This document shows, piece by piece, positions 1 through 10,812 of a stretch of DNA of 64,000 nucleotides. The notes beneath the pieces were generated by a model, which saw nothing but the letters and a program-made list of their open reading frames with translations, did not search any database and was not told where the DNA came from. Source of the stretch: an uncultured Tenacibaculum sp. (GTDB lineage: Bacteria; Bacteroidota; Bacteroidia; Flavobacteriales; Flavobacteriaceae); assembly GCA_947501615.1 (NCBI GenBank), contig CANMWK010000002.1, positions 421,868-485,867 of the forward strand, in the 5' to 3' direction. Made by a program: the position numbers and the translations under genes. Numbering within the stretch: position 1 is the stretch's first letter; each line of letters starts with the position of its first letter.

Positions 1-398
1 TGTATACAGATCCAATCGCGGATTTTCTTACTCGTGTTAGAAATGCAATCTTAGCAGGACACAGAGTAGTTGAGGTTCCAGCTTCAAAACTGAAGAAGGA
101 GATGACCAAGATTTTGTTCGATCAAGGATACATTTTAAGTTATCAATTTAATGATGATTCTGTACAAGGGTCTATCAAGATAGCTTTAAAGTATGATCGT
201 TTAACAAAAGAACCGGTGATCAGAAAGATTCAGAGAGTATCTACACCAGGTTTACGTAAGTATGTAGGTGCTAAAGAAATGCCAAGAGTGTTAAATGGTC
301 TTGGAATTGCAATTATTTCAACTTCTAAAGGTGTGATGACTAACAAGAAAGCACGTCAAGAGAATGTTGGAGGAGAAGTACTTTGTTACGTTTACTAA
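1..398 (+). CDS. rpsH: Ribosomal protein uS8 (5' end cut by one base)
   Basis: Small-subunit protein S8, which binds the central domain of 16S rRNA and commonly regulates the spc operon in other bacteria. The window opens on the TG of the start codon, so only the first A is missing. The reading continues Y-T-D-P-I-A-D-F-L-T-R-V-R-N-A, the standard S8 N-terminus, giving 132 residues, a normal length. The C-terminus (NVGGEVLCYVY) is typical of bacterial S8. The internal ATG at 102 is therefore not the real start. It is first in a tightly packed spc operon; rplF follows after 18 bases. Confidence 0.97.
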   Translation, partial: YTDPIADFLTRVRNAILAGHRVVEVPASKLKKEMTKILFDQGYILSYQFNDDSVQGSIKIALKYDRLTKEPVIRKIQRVSTPGLRKYVGAKEMPRVLNGLGIAIISTSKGVMTNKKARQENVGGEVLCYVY

Positions 399-416
399 TA
401 TTAAACATTTTGTAAG

Positions 417-962
417 ATGAGTAGAATAGGTAAAAGCCCAATCACATTGCCACAAGGTGTTGAAGTTAAAGTAAACGATAACGTGGTTACAGTAAAAGGT
501 AAATTAGGAGAATTAACACAAAAGTTAACTTCTGACATTACTTTAAAGATTGAAGATGGTACTCTAACTTTAGAGAGGCCATCAGATAGTAAGGAACATA
601 AAGCTGCACATGGTTTATACCGTGCTTTAATCAATAACATGGTTGAGGGTGTTAGCAAGGGTTACACTAAAGAGTTAGAGTTAGTAGGAGTAGGTTATAG
701 AGCGTCAAATCAAGGACAAAAATTAGATTTAGCTCTAGGATTTTCTCATAACATTGTTTTAGAGTTAGCGCCAGAGGTAAAGGTTGAGACAGTATCTGAA
801 AAAGGTAAAAATCCAATCATAAAATTAACTTCTCACGATAAGCAGTTAGTGGGTCAAATAGCGGCAAAGATTCGTTCTTTCCGTAAGCCAGAGCCATATA
901 AAGGTAAGGGAGTTAAGTTTGTTGGTGAAGTAATTAGAAGAAAAGCAGGTAAATCTGCATAA
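417..962 (+). CDS. rplF: Ribosomal protein uL6
   Basis: Large-subunit protein L6, near the factor-binding site of the 50S subunit. The 181 residues match the usual length. The N-terminus MSRIGKSPI and the C-terminal signature [14 protein letters not shown] are diagnostic. It sits between rpsH and rplR with spacers of 18 and 10 bases and is surely cotranscribed with them. Nothing unusual is visible. Confidence 0.98.
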   Translation: MSRIGKSPITLPQGVEVKVNDNVVTVKGKLGELTQKLTSDITLKIEDGTLTLERPSDSKEHKAAHGLYRALINNMVEGVSKGYTKELELVGVGYRASNQGQKLDLALGFSHNIVLELAPEVKVETVSEKGKNPIIKLTSHDKQLVGQIAAKIRSFRKPEPYKGKGVKFVGEVIRRKAGKSA

Positions 963-972
963 TATTAGTGTT

Positions 973-1323
973 ATGGCATTATCAAAACTTGAAAGAAGAC
1001 AACGTATAAAGTATAGAATTAGAAAAGATGTTTTTGGAACAGCAACTAAACCAAGATTGTCTGTATTCAGAAGTAACAAAGAAATCTATGCTCAATTAAT
1101 AAATGATGTAGACGGTGTGACATTAGCATCAGCTTCATCTAGAGATAAAGGAATTGCATCTGGTTCAAAAGCTGAATCTGCAACTGCAGTTGGTAAAGCA
1201 ATTGCAGAAAAAGCTGTAAAGGCAGGTATCGAAACGATATCTTTCGATAGAAATGGTTATTTATACCATGGACGAGTGAAAGTATTAGCAGACGCTGCAA
1301 GAGAAGCTGGTTTAAAATTTTAA
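973..1323 (+). CDS. rplR: Ribosomal protein uL18
   Basis: Large-subunit protein L18, which binds 5S rRNA. The 116 residues include a basic N-terminus ([18 protein letters not shown]), the [17 protein letters not shown] block and the C-terminal [20 protein letters not shown] typical of the family. It is in the spc operon, 10 bases after rplF and 11 before rpsE. Confidence 0.98.
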   Translation: MALSKLERRQRIKYRIRKDVFGTATKPRLSVFRSNKEIYAQLINDVDGVTLASASSRDKGIASGSKAESATAVGKAIAEKAVKAGIETISFDRNGYLYHGRVKVLADAAREAGLKF

Positions 1324-1334
1324 GAAATTATATT

Positions 1335-1856
1335 ATGTTAGGATATAAAAACGTAGAAAGAGTAAAACCAAGCGGATTAGAGCTTGTAGATAGATTAGTA
1401 GGTGTTCAACGTGTTACTAAAGTTACTAAGGGTGGTAGAGCATTCGGTTTTTCTGCTATTGTAGTAGTAGGAGATGGTAAAAACGTTGTTGGGCATGGAT
1501 TAGGGAAGTCTAAGGATGTTTCTTCAGCTATTGCAAAGGCAGTAGAAGATGCTAAGAAGAACTTAGTTCGTATTCCTTTATTAAATGGAACATTACCACA
1601 CGAGCAAAAAGGTAAATTTGGAGGAGCAAAGGTGTTTTTAAAGCCGGCTTCTAATGGTACCGGAGTTATCGCAGGTGGTGCAGTACGTGCAGTATTAGAA
1701 TCTGTTGGAGTACATGATGTATTATCTAAATCTCAAGGTTCATCTAACCCTCATAATGTTGTAAAAGCGACTTTTGATGCATTATTACAATTACGTAGTG
1801 CTGAAACAATAGCTAGACAAAGAGGTATTTCTCTTGAGAAAGTTTTTAACGGTTAA
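1335..1856 (+). CDS. rpsE: Ribosomal protein uS5
   Basis: Small-subunit protein S5, important for decoding fidelity. The 173 residues include the S5 double-stranded-RNA-binding signature ([18 protein letters not shown] followed by [11 protein letters not shown]) and the C-terminal domain with [13 protein letters not shown]. Standard spc operon position before rpmD. Confidence 0.98.
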   Translation: MLGYKNVERVKPSGLELVDRLVGVQRVTKVTKGGRAFGFSAIVVVGDGKNVVGHGLGKSKDVSSAIAKAVEDAKKNLVRIPLLNGTLPHEQKGKFGGAKVFLKPASNGTGVIAGGAVRAVLESVGVHDVLSKSQGSSNPHNVVKATFDALLQLRSAETIARQRGISLEKVFNG

Positions 1857-1866
1857 AATTAAGACG

Positions 1867-2049
1867 ATGAGTAAAATTAAAGTTACACAAGTAAAAAGTC
1901 AAATAGGTCGCCTTAAGAATCAAAAGAGAACGTTAGAGGCGTTAGGTTTAAAAAGAATTAACCAAACTGTAGAGCATGATGCGTCACCTACAATTTTGGG
2001 TATGGTAAATAAAGTTCAACACTTAGTTTCTGTTGAAGAAATTAAATAA
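1867..2049 (+). CDS. rpmD: Ribosomal protein uL30
   Basis: Small large-subunit protein L30 of 60 residues. The start is taken at the ATG at 1867 (MSKIKVTQVKSQIGR). An in-frame ATG at 1834 lies inside the end of rpsE and would add eleven residues not found in L30. The sequence includes the family core IGRLKNQKRTLEALGLKRIN and ends VSVEEIK. It lies 10 bases after rpsE and 14 before rplO. Confidence 0.96.
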   Translation: MSKIKVTQVKSQIGRLKNQKRTLEALGLKRINQTVEHDASPTILGMVNKVQHLVSVEEIK

Positions 2050-2063
2050 GAAGATATAATAAG

Positions 2064-2513
2064 ATGAGTTTACATAACTTAAAACCAGCAGCTGGATCAA
2101 CAAAAAGTGGGAAAAGAATAGCCCGTGGAGAAGGATCTGGACGTGGTGGTACCTCAACAAGAGGACATAAAGGAGCTAAATCTCGTTCTGGTTACTCTCG
2201 TAAAATTGGATTTGAAGGTGGTCAAATGCCTCTTCAAAGAAGAGTACCTAAGTTTGGATTCACTAACATTAATCGTAAAGAATATGTTGGTGTGAACTTA
2301 GATAGACTTCAAGAGTTAGTAGATAACGGTAGAATTACTGATACAGTTAATATGGAAGTTTTAGTTCAAAATAGATTAGCACGTAAAAATGATTTAGTTA
2401 AGATCTTAGGACGTGGTGAATTAAAAGCTAAATTAAATATTACTGTACACAAATTTACAGCAACAGCAAAAGCAGCTATTGAAGCAGCTGGAGGTGAGGC
2501 AGTAACTTTATAA
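2064..2513 (+). CDS. rplO: Ribosomal protein uL15
   Basis: Large-subunit protein L15, a late assembly protein. The 149 residues show the glycine/arginine-rich N-terminal extension (RGEGSGRGGTSTRGHKGAKS) that threads into 23S rRNA, then GFEGGQMPLQRRVPKFGF, and end in KAAIEAAGGEAVTL. secY follows 12 bases later, as in most bacteria. Confidence 0.98.
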   Translation: MSLHNLKPAAGSTKSGKRIARGEGSGRGGTSTRGHKGAKSRSGYSRKIGFEGGQMPLQRRVPKFGFTNINRKEYVGVNLDRLQELVDNGRITDTVNMEVLVQNRLARKNDLVKILGRGELKAKLNITVHKFTATAKAAIEAAGGEAVTL

Positions 2514-2525
2514 CCCCTGTTTAAC

Positions 2526-3851
2526 ATGAACTTTATAAACACTTTAAGAGACATTTTTAAGATTGAAGAGTTAAAAGAAAAATTACTTTTAACTATTGGT
2601 TTAATAGCTGTATATCGTTTTATGTCGGCAGTACCACTACCTGGAGTAGATCCATTAGAATTGACAGCCTTACAAAATAAAGCTGGAGGTGGTGGACTTT
2701 TAGGTTTATTAAATATGTTTACAGGAGGGGCATTTGCAAGAGCCTCAGTAATGGCGCTTGGAATTATGCCTTATATTTCTGCATCTATTGTAGTTCAATT
2801 AATGGGAATAGCTGTTCCTTATTTACAAAAACTTCAAAAAGATGGAGAAAGTGGACGTAAGAAGATTACACAAATCACGCGTTGGTTAACAATATTAATT
2901 ACTTTAGTACAAGGACCTACGTATATTACTTTTATTAAAACTCAGATGGGATTACCTGAATCTGCTTTCTTAATTGGAGGTGCAACATTCTGGATTTCAT
3001 CTATGATTTTACTTACAGCAGGAACAATCTTTGCGATGTGGTTAGGAGAAAGAATTACTGACAAAGGTGTTGGTAACGGAATTTCTCTTTTAATTACAGT
3101 AGGTATTATTGCAAACTTTCCAGTAGCTTTTATGCAAGAAGTTGCATCTAGAACAGAAAATGCTGGTGGTGGTGGAATAATGATGATTTTAATAGAAATT
3201 TTAATATGGTTTGTTGTAATATTATTGACAGTATTACTTGTTACAGCTGTTCGTAAGATTGCTGTGCAATATGCAAGAAGAACTGCTATAGCAAATATCA
3301 AAGATGTAGAAGGTGCAAGACAGTACATACCTTTAAAGCTTAACGCTGCTGGGGTAATGCCAATTATCTTTGCACAGGCGATTATGTTTTTACCAATAAC
3401 TTTAAGTCAAAAATATACAGCATTAGCTAGTTTAGGTGATGTTGGAAGTTTTTGGTATAATTTAATTTTCGCTTTATTGATTATAATTTTTAGTTATTTC
3501 TACACTGCGATAACTATACCTACAAATAAAATGGCTGAAGATTTAAAGAGAAGCAATGGTTTCGTTCCAGGATATAAACCAGGAGAAGAAACAGCTAATC
3601 ATTTAGATTCAGTTTTGTCTAAGATTACATTCCCAGGTTCTTTATTTTTAGCAGGTTTATCTATTTTACCTGCAATAGTAATGAAGTTTGGTGTGCAACA
3701 AAACTGGGCATTATTTTATGGAGGTACTTCACTAATCATTATGGTAGGTGTTGCTATAGATACTATTCAACAAATAAATTCATATTTATTAAACAGTCGT
3801 TATGACGGTTTAATGAAAACAGGTAATACTAATAGAAAATCATTAAAGTAA
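2526..3851 (+). CDS. secY: Preprotein translocase channel subunit SecY
   Basis: Central pore of the Sec translocon in the inner membrane, exporting the many signal-peptide proteins in this window. The 441 residues contain about ten hydrophobic segments. The N-terminal block [14 protein letters not shown], the segment [14 protein letters not shown], and the cytoplasmic loop with [18 protein letters not shown] are SecY hallmarks. It is embedded in the ribosomal operon, with infA only one base downstream, implying translational coupling. Confidence 0.98.
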   Translation: MNFINTLRDIFKIEELKEKLLLTIGLIAVYRFMSAVPLPGVDPLELTALQNKAGGGGLLGLLNMFTGGAFARASVMALGIMPYISASIVVQLMGIAVPYLQKLQKDGESGRKKITQITRWLTILITLVQGPTYITFIKTQMGLPESAFLIGGATFWISSMILLTAGTIFAMWLGERITDKGVGNGISLLITVGIIANFPVAFMQEVASRTENAGGGGIMMILIEILIWFVVILLTVLLVTAVRKIAVQYARRTAIANIKDVEGARQYIPLKLNAAGVMPIIFAQAIMFLPITLSQKYTALASLGDVGSFWYNLIFALLIIIFSYFYTAITIPTNKMAEDLKRSNGFVPGYKPGEETANHLDSVLSKITFPGSLFLAGLSILPAIVMKFGVQQNWALFYGGTSLIIMVGVAIDTIQQINSYLLNSRYDGLMKTGNTNRKSLK

Positions 3852-3852
3852 T

Positions 3853-4068
3853 ATGGCTAAACAACCAGCAATTCAACAAGATGGAACAATAACAGAAGCA
3901 TTATCTAATGCAATGTTTCGTGTAGAATTAGAAAATGGGCATATTGTGACGGCGCACATTTCTGGAAAAATGCGTATGCATTATATCAAACTTTTACCTG
4001 GAGATAAGGTAAAGTTAGAAATGAGTCCATATGATTTGACTAAGGCAAGAATTACTTACAGATATTAA
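3853..4068 (+). CDS. infA: Translation initiation factor IF-1
   Basis: IF-1 binds the A site of the 30S subunit during initiation. The 71-residue OB-fold protein contains [18 protein letters not shown] and [18 protein letters not shown], the family core. It starts one base after the secY stop codon and is followed by a repeat-rich spacer before rpmJ. Confidence 0.98.
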   Translation: MAKQPAIQQDGTITEALSNAMFRVELENGHIVTAHISGKMRMHYIKLLPGDKVKLEMSPYDLTKARITYRY

Positions 4069-4077
4069 GACATAGTT

Positions 4078-4145
4078 AAAAGTTGAAAAGTAAAAAGTTG
4101 TAAAGAAAAGTACATCAACTTAAAACTTTTAAACTTTAGAAACTT
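4078..4145 (+). repeat. Degenerate AAGTTG / CAACTT spacer repeat
   Basis: The infA-rpmJ spacer is built from imperfect AAAGTTG-like units on the left (aaaagttgaaaag, aaaaagttgtaaag) and the complementary CAACTT/AACTTT units on the right. A loose imperfect hairpin is possible. The units resemble the 7-bp TTCAACT array at 46075, so this is probably a decayed copy of the same simple-repeat family inside the ribosomal operon. No coding potential. Confidence 0.55.
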
Positions 4146-4160
4146 TAAAACTAAAAAGAG

Positions 4161-4277
4161 ATGAAAGTAAGAGCATCATTAAAGAAAAGAAGTGCCGACT
4201 GTAAAATAGTACGCAGAAAAGGCAGATTATATGTAATTAATAAAAAGAATCCTAGGTTTAAACAAAGACAAGGATAA
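4161..4277 (+). CDS. rpmJ: Ribosomal protein bL36
   Basis: Short 38-residue protein beginning [20 protein letters not shown] and ending [12 protein letters not shown], the invariant L36 pattern. Of the four zinc-ligand positions of C+ type L36, only one Cys (residue 14, in ADCKIV) is retained, so this is a C-minus, zinc-free form. It sits between infA and rpsM as expected. Confidence 0.96.
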   Translation: MKVRASLKKRSADCKIVRRKGRLYVINKKNPRFKQRQG

Positions 4278-4340
4278 AATAAGTTATTAGTTAATTAGTA
4301 GTTAGATGAATCTGCTTGAAATAGAAATGTTTAGGATTCT

Positions 4341-4368
4341 AACAGCTAAAAACTAACAGCTAAAAACT
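4341..4368 (+). repeat. 14-bp direct repeat before rpsM
   Basis: Two exact adjacent copies of AACAGCTAAAAACT at 4341-4354 and 4355-4368, immediately upstream of rpsM. The upstream part of the same spacer has TTAGTTAATTAGTAGTTAG, partly complementary to it. It appears to be a simple-repeat insertion rather than a known leader, though it must be transcribed with the operon. Confidence 0.6.
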
Positions 4369-4376
4369 ATAACAAT

Positions 4377-4742
4377 ATGGCAAGAATCGCAGGTATTGAT
4401 ATTCCAAAAAATAAAAGAGGAGTAATTGCATTAACTTATATTTTTGGAATAGGAAAAAGCAGAGCTAAAGATGTTTTAGCAGAAGCTAAAGTTGACGAAA
4501 ACATTAAAGTTCAAGATTGGAACGATGATCAAATTGCAGCTATACGTGAGCAAGTTGGAAAGTTTACTATAGAGGGTGAGTTGCGTTCAGAAGTTCAATT
4601 AAACATAAAACGTTTAATGGACATTGGTTGTCAAAGAGGAATCCGTCATAGATTAGGATTACCTTTAAGAGGACAAAGAACAAAAAACAACTCTCGTACT
4701 AGAAAAGGTAAGAGAAAAACTGTAGCAAACAAGAAAAAATAA
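4377..4742 (+). CDS. rpsM: Ribosomal protein uS13
   Basis: Small-subunit head protein S13, contacting tRNA and the inter-subunit bridge. The 121 residues begin [26 protein letters not shown] (given here as the recognised start region) and contain the signature [20 protein letters not shown], then a basic tail. First gene of the alpha-operon part: rpsM, rpsK, rpsD, rpoA, rplQ. Confidence 0.98.
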   Translation: MARIAGIDIPKNKRGVIALTYIFGIGKSRAKDVLAEAKVDENIKVQDWNDDQIAAIREQVGKFTIEGELRSEVQLNIKRLMDIGCQRGIRHRLGLPLRGQRTKNNSRTRKGKRKTVANKKK

Positions 4743-4777
4743 TCGATAGGTTATTTTTACTAAATTAGTAAAGAATC

Positions 4778-5164
4778 ATGGCAAAATCTAAAGTAACAAA
4801 AAAACGTAAAGTAGTTATTGAGTCTACAGGAGAGGCGCATATCACTGCATCGTTCAATAATATTATCATCTCTTTAACGAATAAAAAAGGAGATGTAATT
4901 TCATGGTCTTCTGCAGGAAAGATGGGATTTAGAGGGTCTAAGAAAAATACACCTTATGCTGCACAATTAGCAGCTGAAAACTGTGCTTCTGTTGCAAAAG
5001 AGGCAGGTTTACGTAAAGTTAAAGTGTATGTAAAAGGACCAGGAAATGGTAGAGAGTCTGCTATCAGATCTATTCACAATTCTGGTATTGAGGTTACAGA
5101 AATCATTGATGTAACTCCAATTCCACACAATGGATGTCGTCCACCTAAAAGAAGAAGAGTATAA
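4778..5164 (+). CDS. rpsK: Ribosomal protein uS11
   Basis: Small-subunit platform protein S11. The 128 residues include [20 protein letters not shown], the GRESAIRSI block and the C-terminal signature [17 protein letters not shown]. Thirty-five bases separate it from rpsM, including a short palindrome (TTTACTAA-A-TTAGTAAA). Confidence 0.98.
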   Translation: MAKSKVTKKRKVVIESTGEAHITASFNNIIISLTNKKGDVISWSSAGKMGFRGSKKNTPYAAQLAAENCASVAKEAGLRKVKVYVKGPGNGRESAIRSIHNSGIEVTEIIDVTPIPHNGCRPPKRRRV

Positions 5165-5177
5165 TTATATTTTAACA

Positions 5178-5230
5178 AAGCAGGAAATTTGATTGTCGAA
5201 GGAGTACGCCTTAATTCACAATCCCTGCTT
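5178..5230 (+). promoter_or_regulatory. Structured RNA leader before rpsD
   Basis: Three nested helices can be drawn. AAGCAGG 5178-5184 pairs with CCTGCTT 5224-5230, GATTGT 5191-5196 with ACAATC 5218-5223, and AAGG 5199-5202 with CCTT 5209-5212. The start codon of rpsD is 12 bases downstream. In other bacteria S4 controls the alpha operon by binding such a leader. A regulatory role here is inferred, not shown. Confidence 0.5.
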
Positions 5231-5242
5231 AAATTTTAAGAA

Positions 5243-5848
5243 ATGGCAAGATATACAGGACCAAAAACTAAAATCGCTCGTAAATTCGGTGAAGCGATCT
5301 TCGGAGATGATAAAAACTTCGAAAAAAGAAACTATCCTCCAGGACAGCATGGTAATGCCAAGCGTAGAGGGAAAAAATCGGAATATGCTGTACAGTTAAT
5401 GGAGAAGCAAAAAGCTAAGTATACTTATGGTATATTAGAGCGTCAATTCCGTAATTTATTCAAGAAAGCTCAGGCATCTGGTGGTATTACAGGTGAGGTT
5501 TTATTACAATTATGTGAATCTCGTTTAGATAATACTGTTTACCGTTTAGGAGTTGCTACTTCTCGTAGAGCTGCTCGTCAGTTAGTTTCTCACCGTCATA
5601 TTACTGTTAACGGAGAAATCGTTAACATTCCTTCATACAGATTAAAAGCTGGAGATGTTGTTGCAGTAAGAGAAAAGTCTAAATCTTTAGACGCTATCGA
5701 AAATGCATTAGCATCAAATAGTGCTGTATACGAGTGGTTAACTTGGAACGCAGAACAAAAATCAGGAACTTTTGTAAAGGCTCCAGAAAGATTACAGATT
5801 CCTGAAAATATTAAGGAGCAGTTAATCGTAGAATTATATTCTAAATAA
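5243..5848 (+). CDS. rpsD: Ribosomal protein uS4
   Basis: S4 nucleates 30S assembly and in many bacteria autoregulates its operon. The 201 residues begin [17 protein letters not shown] and carry an S4 RNA-binding domain in the middle ([20 protein letters not shown], then [12 protein letters not shown]). The N-terminal region has no zinc-ligand cysteine cluster, so this is a C-minus form. Gene order and length are normal; the leader is structured (5178-5230). Confidence 0.98.
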   Translation: MARYTGPKTKIARKFGEAIFGDDKNFEKRNYPPGQHGNAKRRGKKSEYAVQLMEKQKAKYTYGILERQFRNLFKKAQASGGITGEVLLQLCESRLDNTVYRLGVATSRRAARQLVSHRHITVNGEIVNIPSYRLKAGDVVAVREKSKSLDAIENALASNSAVYEWLTWNAEQKSGTFVKAPERLQIPENIKEQLIVELYSK

Positions 5849-5867
5849 TAAATTAATTATAACCATA

Positions 5868-5916
5868 TTGGTGTCTAGCCAAAGGGTCTGTTTGTTCTTC
5901 TTCAAACTTACAGACC
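5868..5916 (+). promoter_or_regulatory. Hairpins in the rpsD-rpoA spacer
   Basis: A small stem TTGG 5868-5871 / CCAA 5879-5882 is followed by a stronger one, GGTCTGT 5885-5891 with ACAGACC 5910-5916, 36 bases before the rpoA start. There is no U-run after the stem, so it is not a simple terminator. It may act as a leader element or a processing site. Confidence 0.4.
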
Positions 5917-5951
5917 GCGCAACTGGATAACAATTAAAACGAAGAAAATAT

Positions 5952-6944
5952 ATGGCGATTTTAAATTTTCAAAAGCCCGATAAAGTAATCATGATCGAAT
6001 CTACTGATTTTAAAGGTAGATTTGAATTCAGACCATTAGAACCAGGTTTTGGTTTAACTGTAGGTAATGCTTTAAGAAGAGTATTATTATCATCTTTAGA
6101 AGGATTTGCAATTACATCTTTAAGAGTAGATGGAGTAGAGCACGAGTTTTCAACGATTACTGGTGTTGTAGAAGATGTTACTGAAATGATCTTAAACTTA
6201 AAACAAGTTCGTTTCAAAAAACAAATCGAAGAATCAGATAGAGAAACAGTTACTATTGCAATTTCAGGTCAAGAGCAGTTAACTGCTGGAGATTTACAGA
6301 AGTTTATTTCTGGTTTTCAAGTATTAAATCCAGATTTAGTAATCTGTAATATGGATAAATCTGTAAAGATTAATGCCGAAATTACTATAGAAAAGGGTAG
6401 AGGATTCGTACCAGCAGAAGAAAACAAAAAGTCAGGAGCTCCGTTAGGAACAATTTTTACTGATGCTATCTTTACACCTATCAAAAATGTAAAGTATGCA
6501 ATTGAGAATTTCCGTGTTGAGCAAAAAACTGATTATGAAAAATTAGTTTTCGATATTGATACAGATGGATCTATCAATCCAAAAGATGCTTTAACAGAAG
6601 CGGCTAAGATTTTAATTCACCACTTTATGTTATTCTCTGATGAAAGAATAACTTTAGAGGCAGATGAAATCGCACAGACTGAATCTTACGATGAAGAATC
6701 ACTTCATATGCGTCAGTTATTAAAGACGAAACTAGTAGATATGGATTTATCAGTTCGTGCTTTAAACTGTTTAAAAGCAGCAGAAGTAGATACATTAGGA
6801 GATTTAGTATCATTCAATAAGAGTGATTTAATGAAGTTCAGAAACTTTGGTAAAAAATCATTAACTGAATTAGAGGAGTTAGTGAACAATAAAGGCTTAA
6901 GCTTCGGAATGGATTTGTCAAAGTATAAATTAGATAGAGATTAA
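5952..6944 (+). CDS. rpoA: RNA polymerase alpha subunit
   Basis: Alpha subunit of RNA polymerase, 330 residues. The N-terminal assembly domain shows [20 protein letters not shown] and [10 protein letters not shown]. The C-terminal domain (about residues 250-325) has the helix-hairpin-helix part [20 protein letters not shown] used for UP-element and activator contact. It lies between rpsD and rplQ, both spacers having hairpins. Confidence 0.99.
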   Translation: MAILNFQKPDKVIMIESTDFKGRFEFRPLEPGFGLTVGNALRRVLLSSLEGFAITSLRVDGVEHEFSTITGVVEDVTEMILNLKQVRFKKQIEESDRETVTIAISGQEQLTAGDLQKFISGFQVLNPDLVICNMDKSVKINAEITIEKGRGFVPAEENKKSGAPLGTIFTDAIFTPIKNVKYAIENFRVEQKTDYEKLVFDIDTDGSINPKDALTEAAKILIHHFMLFSDERITLEADEIAQTESYDEESLHMRQLLKTKLVDMDLSVRALNCLKAAEVDTLGDLVSFNKSDLMKFRNFGKKSLTELEELVNNKGLSFGMDLSKYKLDRD

Positions 6945-6955
6945 ATTAATCAAGG

Positions 6956-6999
6956 TTAGCATATTTTGCTCCTCAAAAGTGAGTTGAGCAAGATGTTAG
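6956..6999 (+). promoter_or_regulatory. Nested hairpin before rplQ
   Basis: TTAGCAT 6956-6962 pairs with ATGTTAG 6993-6999 (two G-U), TTGCTC 6966-6971 with GAGCAA 6986-6991, and CTCA 6972-6975 with TGAG 6980-6983. The stacked structure ends 16 bases before the rplQ start. It is the third such structured spacer in this operon; its role is unknown. Confidence 0.45.
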
Positions 7000-7015
7000 T
7001 CTAAAACTAAAGGTC

Positions 7016-7519
7016 ATGAGACACGGAAAAAAAGTTAACCACTTAGGTAGAAAAACTGCGCATAGAAAAGCAATGTTAGCTAATATGGCTTGTTCATTAA
7101 TCGAGCATAAGCGTATTAACACTACTGAAGCAAAGGCTAAAGCATTACGTAAGTATGTAGAGCCTTTAATTACTAAAGCTAAAGCTGAGAATAACGGAAC
7201 AGAAGAAAAGAATATGCACAATCGTCGTGTTGTATTTAGTTACTTAAGAAACAAGTACGCTGTTACAGAATTATTTAAGGAAGTAGCTGTAAAAGTTGGA
7301 GACAGACCAGGTGGTTACGTAAGAATCATCAAGTTAGGAAATCGTCAAGGAGATAACGCTCCTATGGCAATGGTAGAATTAGTTGATTACAACGAGTTAT
7401 ACAACCCTAACGGTAAGAAAGCTAAAAAGACAACTCGTCGTAGTCGTCGTGGTGGTGGCGCTAAAAAAGCCGATACTACACCAGTAGCTGATGTTGAATC
7501 TTCACAAGAAGAAGAATAA
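7016..7519 (+). CDS. rplQ: Ribosomal protein bL17
   Basis: Large-subunit protein L17. The core [20 protein letters not shown] and the [17 protein letters not shown] region are characteristic. At 167 residues it is longer than the roughly 120-residue enterobacterial form because of a basic then acidic C-terminal tail ([17 protein letters not shown], then SSQEEE), as is common in Bacteroidota. Last gene of the alpha operon; a terminator follows. Confidence 0.97.
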   Translation: MRHGKKVNHLGRKTAHRKAMLANMACSLIEHKRINTTEAKAKALRKYVEPLITKAKAENNGTEEKNMHNRRVVFSYLRNKYAVTELFKEVAVKVGDRPGGYVRIIKLGNRQGDNAPMAMVELVDYNELYNPNGKKAKKTTRRSRRGGGAKKADTTPVADVESSQEEE

Positions 7520-7542
7520 GATGCTTAGCATTTAATTATAAT

Positions 7543-7578
7543 AAAGGATAAACTTAATTGTTTATCCTTTTTTTTAAA
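7543..7578 (+). terminator. Rho-independent terminator of the ribosomal operon
   Basis: An 11-bp perfect stem, AAAGGATAAAC 7543-7553 with GTTTATCCTTT 7560-7570, has a 6-base loop and is followed by a run of T. Confidence 0.9.
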
Positions 7579-7604
7579 ACTATTTTTGACAAACTTTTTT
7601 TAAC

Positions 7605-8711
7605 ATGAAATACACAACTAGAAAGAAGGCTCTTGTTTTATTAGCAGATGGAACAATTTTTTATGGTAAATCTATCGGTATAGAAGGTACAGTTACTGGA
7701 GAAATATGTTTTAATACTGGAATGACAGGTTATCAAGAGATTTTTACTGACCCTTCTTATTACGGTCAGTTAATGGTTGCTACAAATGCTCACATAGGTA
7801 ACTATGGAGTTAATGACAAAGAAGTAGAATCTGAAGGAATCAAGATTTCTGGGTTAATTTGTAGAAACTTTAGTTTTGAACATTCTAGAGTAGATTCTGA
7901 TGGTAACTTAAAAGATTGGTTTGAAAAACACAATCTTGTTGCAATTTCAGATGTAGATACGAGAGCATTAGTATCTTATATAAGAGAAAATGGAGCAATG
8001 AATGCTATTATCTCTACTGATACAGAAAATATCGATAAACTTAAAGAGCAATTAGCTAGTGTGCCTAACATGGAAGGTTTAGAGTTGGCTTCTAAAGTAT
8101 CAACTAAAGAACCATACTATGTAGGAGATGAAAATGCATCTATTAAGATTGCAGCATTAGATATCGGTATAAAAAAGAATATATTAAGAAATTTAGCAAA
8201 GAGAGATGCTTATATTAAAGTGTTCCCTTACAATGCTAAGTTTTCAGACTTACAAGAATGGAATCCAGATGGGTATTTTATTTCAAACGGGCCTGGAGAT
8301 CCTGAACCATTAGTAGATGCTCAAAATTTAGCAAAAGAAGTTATTGAAAAGAATTTACCATTATTCGGTATATGTTTAGGACATCAAGTAATTGCTTTAG
8401 CTAATGGAATTTCTACCTATAAAATGCACAACGGGCATAGAGGTATTAATCACCCTGTAAAGAATTTACTTACAAGTAAAGGTGAAATTACTTCACAAAA
8501 TCATGGATTTGCTATTAACAGAGAGGAAACTGAAGCACATGCAGATGTAGAAATTACTCACATACATTTAAATGATAATACAGTAGCTGGTATTAAAATG
8601 AAGAGTAAAAATGTATTTTCTGTTCAATATCACCCAGAAGCAAGTCCAGGACCACACGATTCAGAATACTTATTTGATCAATTCATAGAGAATATTAAAA
8701 AAGTTAAATAG
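7605..8711 (+). CDS. carA: Carbamoyl-phosphate synthase small subunit
   Basis: Glutamine-hydrolysing subunit of carbamoyl-phosphate synthase, delivering ammonia to CarB for pyrimidine and arginine synthesis. Of 368 residues, the N-terminal half is the CPSase_sm domain (FNTGMTGYQEIFTDPSYYGQ). The C-terminal half is a class I amidotransferase with nucleophile Cys257 in GICLGHQ and His343/Glu345 in YHPEAS. carB is not in the window. The gene follows the rplQ terminator and is 8 bases from the next gene. Confidence 0.97.
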   Translation: MKYTTRKKALVLLADGTIFYGKSIGIEGTVTGEICFNTGMTGYQEIFTDPSYYGQLMVATNAHIGNYGVNDKEVESEGIKISGLICRNFSFEHSRVDSDGNLKDWFEKHNLVAISDVDTRALVSYIRENGAMNAIISTDTENIDKLKEQLASVPNMEGLELASKVSTKEPYYVGDENASIKIAALDIGIKKNILRNLAKRDAYIKVFPYNAKFSDLQEWNPDGYFISNGPGDPEPLVDAQNLAKEVIEKNLPLFGICLGHQVIALANGISTYKMHNGHRGINHPVKNLLTSKGEITSQNHGFAINREETEAHADVEITHIHLNDNTVAGIKMKSKNVFSVQYHPEASPGPHDSEYLFDQFIENIKKVK

Positions 8712-8719
8712 TTGTTTCA

Positions 8720-9133
8720 ATGAAAAGGTATATAGATGTAACTCAAGAATCAGGAAGAGAATTCTATTTAAAATATCAAGGTAAAGGAAAAATAGTAATG
8801 CTCAACTTGTTAAAGTTTAAAGAAGTTGCAGATTATACAAGTTTAGAAACAATAAAACCTAAGCAAGAACTTTCAGGTAAAGAGGCGTATGAATTATATA
8901 TGATTCATACGCTTCCTTGTATAAAAAAATACGGGAGTAAAGTTTTGTTTAAAGGGAGTAGTAAGAATTTTGTAATTGGTCCTGTGGATGAAACATGGGA
9001 TTATGTATTGCTAGTTGAACACGAATCTGTAGAGAAATTTATGAGTTTTGCTCAAGATAAAACCTATTTAGCTACAGCTGGTCATAGAAAAGCAGCACTT
9101 TTAGATTCTCGATTATTACCAATATTAGAATAA
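8720..9133 (+). CDS. DUF1330-like small protein
   Basis: A 137-residue soluble protein with the ferredoxin-like dimeric alpha/beta barrel pattern of DUF1330: GKGKIVMLNLLKFK, then the EAYELYMIHTLPCIKKYGSKV helix region (quoted in part), then a strand WDYVLLVEHESVEKFMSF. Function is unknown. It starts 8 bases after carA and is likely cotranscribed, though a metabolic link to carbamoyl phosphate is not evident. Confidence 0.75.
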   Translation: MKRYIDVTQESGREFYLKYQGKGKIVMLNLLKFKEVADYTSLETIKPKQELSGKEAYELYMIHTLPCIKKYGSKVLFKGSSKNFVIGPVDETWDYVLLVEHESVEKFMSFAQDKTYLATAGHRKAALLDSRLLPILE

Positions 9134-9208
9134 AACGATTTCGTAGAAATAAAGTAAAAATCAACCTTAAATACTGTAGCATTTGTAAATTAGCTACAAC
9201 CAAAATAA

Positions 9209-10510
<1,302 letters not shown>

Positions 10511-10534
10511 TATTTTTCTTTTTTAAAAATAATA

Positions 10535-10566
10535 AAGGTCTTGGTTTCTATCAAGGCCTTTTTTGG
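10535..10566 (+). terminator. Terminator after eno
   Basis: Stem AAGGTCTTG 10535-10543 with CAAGGCCTT 10552-10560 (one G-U pair), followed by TTTT. Confidence 0.8.
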
Positions 10567-10812
10567 TTTTAAAAAATGGTTAACCAGTTCAACGCTTTTT
10601 AATGAGATCTAAATTTATTTTTACGATAATTTTAACGTAATGTTTTTTTAAATCATTAGACTAAAAAAACAACGAGATCCATTTTTTACTAAAAAATAAA
10701 TAAAGTAAAGTTATTATTCAGATATATAAAATCTATAGTTGAAGATTTTTTAAATACTTTAAAAAATGGTATCTTCGTGCATCATTTCAATTATTAATAA
10801 ATTAAATAGAAA
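10567..10812 (+). other. Intergenic region upstream of gltA
   Basis: AT-rich, no ORF. Near the end TATCTTCG (10770-10777) resembles the Bacteroidota -7 element TAnnTTTG with one mismatch, 36 bases before the start codon, and may be the gltA promoter. Nothing else recognisable. Confidence 0.35.

Noticed and set aside
5193..5399. ORF overlapping the start of rpsD
   Set aside because: Out of frame with rpsD, no family similarity, and it runs through the structured leader.
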